Below are positions 58,996 through 64,000 of a DNA stretch of 64,000 nucleotides, in pieces; position 1 is the stretch's first letter, and each line of letters begins with the position of its first letter. A program made the position numbers and the translations under genes. The notes beneath the pieces are model-generated. The model saw only the letters and a list, made by a program, of their open reading frames with translations. It was not told the origin of the DNA and searched no databases. Source of the DNA: Candidatus Ichthyocystis hellenicum (lineage in GTDB: Bacteria > Pseudomonadota > Gammaproteobacteria > Burkholderiales > 2013Ark19i); contig NZ_LN906597.1 in the NCBI RefSeq assembly GCF_001460935.1, forward strand, positions 916,768 through 980,767, read 5' to 3'.

Positions 58996-59610
58996 TTACA
59001 TTCCAAAAAATTTTTATATTTTTATGTGATATTAAAAAATATTTTTCATGGTGTAGTATTAACATTAATACTAGCAAAGTGCAAATTTATTTGTTACTTG
59101 AATATAACTGCTAAATTATTATATGTGGTTTGGTGAGGTATATAAATGAAGTTTGGCAATGTTATGTAATTATGGTGCCATAATTTTATGAGATGATATA
59201 ATTTTTTAATGAATGATTTTTCTTAATGCTGTATAAACGTTATTGCTATGAACTTATCAATTTATAGTTTATCTTTTTTGTGATAGTAATTGGTGATGTA
59301 TAGTAGATTACGAGTGAGTTTTACTTGTTAAGTTTTGAGTTGTGATTTATGGTTATGCGGTGGTAGTAACTCTGGAGGTTAATTGTCATGTGTATTATCT
59401 CGAGGGATTTGATTGTATCTATGTTAGTTAAATATAGCAATAAATATTATAGGCACAATGCAATGGTTGGTCAACTGTTGTAATTATCAAGCGATATGTA
59501 TCTGGGCGGATTATTATAGTGATGTGTAGTAATTAAACCTACAGTATTTTTTGAGTTGCTAAGCTTAATCTTTGAGATTAGTTAGTGTAATAAAATACCC
59601 TATGTTTTAT
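58996..59610. other. Intergenic region before array gene 16
   Basis: Strongly G-over-C biased AT-rich DNA. It includes an inverted repeat at 59168-59185 (arms AATTATGG and CCATAATT around TG). I see no gene fragments. Confidence 0.35.
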
Positions 59611-59642
59611 GTTTGCTTTTGATTAATAATACTTTTGTCATT
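59611..59642 (+). promoter_or_regulatory. Shared upstream element of array gene 16
   Basis: GTTTGCTTTTGATTAATAAT, then ACTTTTGTCATT. It ends 29 bp before ATG 59672 but only 2 bp before the TTG at 59645, which supports the ATG as the true start. Confidence 0.45.
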
Positions 59643-59671
59643 GTTTGAAAAATTGTATAAAGATGTGTGTT

Positions 59672-62600
59672 ATGCGTTTTCACAGCATTAATGTAAATAG
59701 TAATAATTTTGCTCAAGTTGACAATGATTTTTCATCTGTTGATTCTGATCTACCTATTTCTAATGATATCTCATTTATATCTTATCAATTGCTTCAAGAC
59801 TTATGTGTTGGATATGGGTATAGCAGTGGTATTGAAATGGTATCAGAATGTTGCAATGATGATTTTTTGCAAGAATATGCTATTAAGTGTGGATATGTAT
59901 TTTCTGAAGATTTTTTATCAGTTATGGATAAGCATAAAATTAATTTTATTGGTAAAGTCGATTCTACCCTTACCGATTTATATGGCAGTTTTTACCATTT
60001 TTTAAATGAGTTAAACGAAAATAATGGAAGCACTGCAGATTTAATGAATGAGACTACTGTTTCCTTTTCTAAAAGAGCATATGATTTGAGGGCTAAGTGT
60101 GTTTGCATTTTGCAATGCAATATTATTCCTGTAACAATAAAGAGTATATTTGATTCAAATGTTATTGACATAAAATCAGAATTTAGAATGTCTTATTCCG
60201 AGATGGAGAAATTGTTTTTATATTTTGTTACCAACTTGGAAAAGATAATCATGATTAAGATAATGCAGTGTTGGCGTAGTTTCTATGATAAAAGAGATTT
60301 ATTATCTTTAATTCCTGAGGTTGACTACAGTAATCCGTTTGTTTGCGCTCGTAATTTTAATGGAGTTACTGCTCCTGTTATTAATTTTCCAGCTTCATTT
60401 GCAAATAAGTTCGGTGCATGTATTTCTTTTATGGCTATTGCTAAAATTGATGAAATGATGAGTGATTTTATTGATAAATGCAATTATGTATTGAAAAAAA
60501 ATATTTTTCATAGATGTTACTGCATTTTTAATAGAGGTAGTACTGTTGATGATTATGTTAAGGAATTACGTGATAAATTTAGACTTTTGTTAGAAGAAGA
60601 ATTTGAAAGAAAAATAATAGAAGAAAAAGTTAGATACAGGTTTGGAAATTTTTTAAATGATGTATTGATATGGAATAACATTGAGAAAATAGATAGAGTT
60701 TTTATTCTTAACAAAATTATTGAGCACATGCATGATTTTTTAGTAAATACTGGTAATAGTGATTTACATAACATCATTAGGTTTTTCCAAGATGGAAATA
60801 AGCTCGGGGTGTATATTCATCCTGATGATGATTGTAAAATTTTATCTATAAGGATAAAATTTTCTGCTAAGGCTAGGAAAGTTGTTAGGGATAAGTTTTG
60901 TGCAATGCTGAAGGAGGAATATAAATTTTTAGATGGTACAGTTATTGATATAGTTGATTGGGTTGATATATCAAAAAAATTGTCTCCTGTTGCTCATGAA
61001 GCAGTAAAACATCTTGTTGATGCTGAGCGTAAAGAGCTATCTACGATTTTATCCAATGCTTTTGTAGTAGAAGACATTTGTGTATTTGACGGATATTCAG
61101 CTGGCACTAGAAAGGCTACGCATGAGGATATAGCTACCATTACAAAAAATTATATCGAGCTTGTACATACAAAAAATATAAATTTATACAGTAGGGTTTG
61201 GATGAAATTAATTGTTGGCAAGAAACATAATATGTTGAAGTCACTGGGAGTTGCTAGTGAATTTGTGGAGTCTGGAGAATCTGTATCTTCTGTTACAGAT
61301 AATATAGTAGGATCTGTAGCTACTACTGATGGTGATGATTCATTGATGGATAGTTCTTCAGTAAAAATTGAATTTCCTGCTATTATTTGGGGACTAAATC
61401 TCCATCGTGAAGATTATATGAGCATTTTGGGTATTAAAAGAAAATTTTCAATGCAAATTAGAGATCATCTTACCGAATTGTTTTCTGGTATGTATAGAAG
61501 GAGAACTGTACTCCCAAGTGGTAGAGTGTTGCGCAAGTATTCTTGGGATCTTATTTCTAGTGAATTATCTGAAGTGGCGATGAAATCACTTGAGTCTATT
61601 AATGAAAATAGGTATACAGAATTAGTTAGGTTTTTAGCTAAGGCTCGTGTAGTGGGTGTTAATGATAATTCTTGTTCATCCTGTGTTTTTAGAGAAATTA
61701 CAGATGATGAAAAAAATCATTTCATGAGATCAGCTAGAGAGTTTATAGATAAAAACTCAAGGGTAGCTATTAAAACATTGTGGTCCAGGATGGTTAATAA
61801 ATCTTTTATTAGATATGGGTATAAAGAAAAGTATCAAGATATCGATATAGTTGATTTAGAAGGAAGTTGGGGAGTTAAGCTTCGCTATAGCGATAATGTT
61901 GCTATTTTGAATACCAGAAAGAAATTTTCATCTAAGATTAGGGGATTTATATATAACAAATTTAGTTGCATTGCCGAGAATTCACGTAAATTTAAGTCCC
62001 CCAATTATATTGGAGAATTTTCTTGGTTCAAGGTTTCAAAAAAACTCTTTCCGATTGCTAAAAATGAAGCTAGTCACATTCTTGAATGTGAACGAAAAGA
62101 ATTGGAAGGAATTATATCTAAGGCACGCGTAGTAGTTGATTATAAAGTTGACAGAAGTCTTACCGACAAAGAAAAATCTACAGTCTTAGAAAACATTATG
62201 GATCTTGTGTATAGAGCATTAAAAATTTTATTTAAGAGGGTGTGGAATGATATAATTAGGTGTAATGTAACTGCTAATTTAAGTGATAATTTAATTGAGG
62301 TTAGAGATCGTGTGGTGGCTAATGTTTCTGATATAGATAGTATTATTAAATCATCTCCAGCATCTGTTGATATTATCGAATTAGAAGAAGGCTACATAAA
62401 GGATGGATATAGAATTAGACTGTGCTATGAAGATGACGTTGCTATTTTAAATATAAGGAAAAAGTTTTCATCTGAAATACATAATTGTGTAGGTAATATA
62501 TTTAGTGAAATGATAAGCAAAGGTTATAAATTTAACGATGATACTATTGTAGATAAACTTTCCTGGAGAAAGGTATCTAAGAAAATTTTCCCCATTATTA

Positions 62601-63235
62601 AGAAAGAAATTGATCCAATTATAGAAAATGAGCGTATGAAAATAAGTGATGTATTATCAGAATCGAGAGCTTGTATTCTTTCTTCTGATGGTTCTGTTTC
62701 GGCTACAGTGACTAGAGATCTTACATCTGAAGAGAGGTCATTTGTTCTTAAAAACATTATGAAATATGTGTATAAACGGGCAATAATTAATTTGAGTAGA
62801 ATGTGGAATAAAATTATTAGATTACAGTCCATAAGTTTAGTTGATATAAAGGAACCGTACAGATTGGAAGTTGATAATATTAGGCTAGAATTTATTGGTA
62901 ATTTGGGAGCAATTGTGAGTGATGCTATTGATACATTATCATCAGGCATTGATAAAATATTACCTAACTTGGAGCATATAAATTTTAATGCAAGTAATCT
63001 TGCCAATGAAAAGAGCCGTTCTTTATTTAAGAAAGGAGGATTTCTCAGCAGGGTAGAGTCATTATTATCTGTTGCTCAAGTTATTGATTTATATGGAAAG
63101 GATAGATTTATTACGGATGAAGAAAAGAAACGTGTACTTAAGGAATTCTTGGATATTATTAGCTCCGATGTGGATTGTCTTGTTAAGAAACGTGTTATCG
63201 AAAAGTTCAGCGATTCGTCTTTACAATATAAATAG
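59672..63235 (+). CDS. Array gene 16: canonical N-A-B-C-D-CTD paralogue
   Basis: 1,187 aa from ATG 59672 (MRFHSINVNSNNF). The frame opens at TTG 59645, but that is too close to the upstream element, and ATG 59672 aligns with MHSVNYNVNSN of the gene at 50753. N contains CGYVFSEDFLS, SYSEMEKLFL and PASFANKFG. The link to A is short: A starts near residue 377 (LGVYIHPDDD), B at 571 (WGLNLHREDY), C at 731 (GSWGVKLRYSDN after YGYKEK), D at 916 (RLCYEDD) and CTD at 1055 (RLEVDNIRLEFIGNLG). C has lost the DDGT turn (FKSPNYIG instead). It ends CLVKKRVIEKFSDSSLQYK. Function is unknown. Confidence 0.9.
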   Translation: MRFHSINVNSNNFAQVDNDFSSVDSDLPISNDISFISYQLLQDLCVGYGYSSGIEMVSECCNDDFLQEYAIKCGYVFSEDFLSVMDKHKINFIGKVDSTLTDLYGSFYHFLNELNENNGSTADLMNETTVSFSKRAYDLRAKCVCILQCNIIPVTIKSIFDSNVIDIKSEFRMSYSEMEKLFLYFVTNLEKIIMIKIMQCWRSFYDKRDLLSLIPEVDYSNPFVCARNFNGVTAPVINFPASFANKFGACISFMAIAKIDEMMSDFIDKCNYVLKKNIFHRCYCIFNRGSTVDDYVKELRDKFRLLLEEEFERKIIEEKVRYRFGNFLNDVLIWNNIEKIDRVFILNKIIEHMHDFLVNTGNSDLHNIIRFFQDGNKLGVYIHPDDDCKILSIRIKFSAKARKVVRDKFCAMLKEEYKFLDGTVIDIVDWVDISKKLSPVAHEAVKHLVDAERKELSTILSNAFVVEDICVFDGYSAGTRKATHEDIATITKNYIELVHTKNINLYSRVWMKLIVGKKHNMLKSLGVASEFVESGESVSSVTDNIVGSVATTDGDDSLMDSSSVKIEFPAIIWGLNLHREDYMSILGIKRKFSMQIRDHLTELFSGMYRRRTVLPSGRVLRKYSWDLISSELSEVAMKSLESINENRYTELVRFLAKARVVGVNDNSCSSCVFREITDDEKNHFMRSAREFIDKNSRVAIKTLWSRMVNKSFIRYGYKEKYQDIDIVDLEGSWGVKLRYSDNVAILNTRKKFSSKIRGFIYNKFSCIAENSRKFKSPNYIGEFSWFKVSKKLFPIAKNEASHILECERKELEGIISKARVVVDYKVDRSLTDKEKSTVLENIMDLVYRALKILFKRVWNDIIRCNVTANLSDNLIEVRDRVVANVSDIDSIIKSSPASVDIIELEEGYIKDGYRIRLCYEDDVAILNIRKKFSSEIHNCVGNIFSEMISKGYKFNDDTIVDKLSWRKVSKKIFPIIKKEIDPIIENERMKISDVLSESRACILSSDGSVSATVTRDLTSEERSFVLKNIMKYVYKRAIINLSRMWNKIIRLQSISLVDIKEPYRLEVDNIRLEFIGNLGAIVSDAIDTLSSGIDKILPNLEHINFNASNLANEKSRSLFKKGGFLSRVESLLSVAQVIDLYGKDRFITDEEKKRVLKEFLDIISSDVDCLVKKRVIEKFSDSSLQYK

Positions 63236-63437
63236 GAGTTATTAATTAATTGGAGCTATTTTGTTGTTATTTAGATGTTAACGAATGATGGTTTATTACT
63301 GAAAGTAGTATCATAATAATTCTTCCATCTTTTGTTACTAAATATGCAACTTCTTATGGTGGTAGCTTTAATGTTTTGGAATAGTAATAAACGTAGATAT
63401 ATATAAGTTAACTTAGTTTTTATGGAGTAAAATCGCT

Positions 63438-63466
63438 CTTTACTTTTTAGGTGATACTAATATCAT
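63438..63466 (+). promoter_or_regulatory. Shared upstream element of array gene 17
   Basis: CTTTACTTTTTAGGTGATAC, then TAATATCAT. It ends 33 bp before ATG 63500. The spacing from TTTACT to TAATAT is 13 bp, as in the copies at 23886 and 50693. Confidence 0.55.
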
Positions 63467-63499
63467 ACTAGTGTTGGCTTGTCATGTAGAGATATGTGG

Positions 63500-64000
63500 A
63501 TGTATAACATAAATGCTAGTGGAAACAGTAATGGTGTTAATCAAGTTGGATCTCACGGGTTGCCGGTTGAAATAGGAGATACACGTGCACTGCAACTAGA
63601 AGTAGTTTCATGTCCATATCCTATTACTTCGACTTTTTCCGCCATTGATACTGTTGACGGTTTTTCTTTGTCAAATAAATTATTACTACAGGATTTATGC
63701 ATTGATTATGAGCATAGTATTGATATAGAAGTAATATCTAAAATTTGTGATGATGATTTTTTTCAAGAATATGCTGTTAAGAATGGTTACATACTTACTA
63801 AACATTTTTTATCAGTTATGAATAGACATAAGTTGTATTTTGTAGATAAGATTAATTCAATTTTAGTAAGTTTATCTAGTAGTTTCAGGTTTTTTTTGAA
63901 AAATTTAGAAAATAGCAACAAAACAATTAATGAAATTTGCTGTAATGAAGTTTGCTGTTTTTTTTCTAAAAATGCGTATAAATTGGTGCCAAAGTGTATT
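63500..64000 (+). CDS. Array gene 17: start of another N-domain paralogue, 3'-partial
   Basis: An open frame of 167 codons runs off the right edge. From ATG 63500 it reads MYNINASGNSNGVNQ, the family start motif; ATG 63494 would add two residues. It continues with LLLQDLCIDYEHSIDIE, KNGYILTKHFLSVMNRHK and SSFRFFLKNLENS, and ends in KLVPKCI, all matching the first 165 residues of the N domain. The Phe-rich box contains a T8 tract at 63890-63897. The leader GAGATAT before the ATG is shared with the genes at 38372 and 42719 but lies in a different frame, supporting the inner ATG as the start throughout the family. Confidence 0.88.
   Translation, partial: MYNINASGNSNGVNQVGSHGLPVEIGDTRALQLEVVSCPYPITSTFSAIDTVDGFSLSNKLLLQDLCIDYEHSIDIEVISKICDDDFFQEYAVKNGYILTKHFLSVMNRHKLYFVDKINSILVSLSSSFRFFLKNLENSNKTINEICCNEVCCFFSKNAYKLVPKCI

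Noticed and set aside
59645-59671. TTG 59645 as the start of array gene 16 (and the outer starts at 9502, 38348, 42695, 46733 and 54909)
   Set aside because: The inner ATGs align with the start motif of paralogues and keep a fairly constant distance of roughly 29-36 bp to the upstream element. The shared GAGATAT leader also lies in a different frame before the last gene.
1-64000. AT-rich microbial eukaryote (for example a subtelomeric gene family)
   Set aside because: Not excluded, but there are no introns and the spacers contain promoter-like elements very close to the starts; a low-GC bacterium is the simpler reading.
1-64000. tRNA, rRNA, insertion sequences or phage genes
   Set aside because: I found no cloverleaf-like, rRNA-like, transposase-like or integrase-like sequence on either strand.

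Overview
The window is one continuous tandem array of paralogous genes. I count seventeen, all on the + strand: fifteen complete and two cut by the window edges. Every one belongs to the same large multimodular protein family, which I do not recognise. I find no housekeeping gene, transposase, rRNA, tRNA or CRISPR array. The DNA is AT-rich (about 30% G+C by eye). Trp is always TGG, TGA serves as a stop, genes are unspliced with weak or absent Shine-Dalgarno sites, and gaps are long and full of decayed gene pieces. This fits a low-GC host-associated bacterium with a reductive genome, for example Rickettsiales-like. That assignment is inference; nothing in the window fixes the taxon.

The proteins are built from a roughly 140-residue unit. 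Its signature is an acidic pair (HPDDD, HEDD, RYSDN), then an R-[RK]-K-F segment, a DGT-[VI]-I turn, W..[IV]SK.L.PIA, a [SA]RVV box, R.[IV]T..E[KR] and a closing Trp. Four variants occur in fixed order and I label them A, B, C and D. A 330-340 residue N-terminal domain (N) and a 120-residue C-terminal domain (CTD) flank them. The canonical layout is N-A-B-C-D-CTD (1,190-1,280 aa). N and CTD also appear to contain degenerate copies of the unit. No Sec signal peptide or membrane helix is visible.

Layout. Position 1 to about 27.6 kb holds rearranged members: a chimera in which a B tail runs into N (1-3981), B-C-D-B-C-D-CTD (5320-8895), B-C-C-B-C-D (9529-12684), a minimal B-C-D (13670-15307), a head-to-tail fusion of two B-C-D-CTD units (16330-20445), N-A-C-D-CTD (20683-23748) and N-A-A-B-C-C (23943-27566). 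From 28.2 kb to the right edge the genes are nearly all canonical; one (36076-38205) has lost N and A, and the last is cut by the edge.

Many genes share a short upstream element (CTTTACTTTT, then TAATA-like and ATCATT blocks) ending about 27-36 bp before the start codon, which suggests each gene has its own related promoter. At least five of the long gaps hold translatable fragments of further dead paralogues. Gene number, module order, fusions, in-frame microsatellites and homopolymer runs (G9, T9, A9) together look like a locus that diversifies by unequal recombination and slippage. Function is unknown; a secreted or host-facing role is only a hypothesis.
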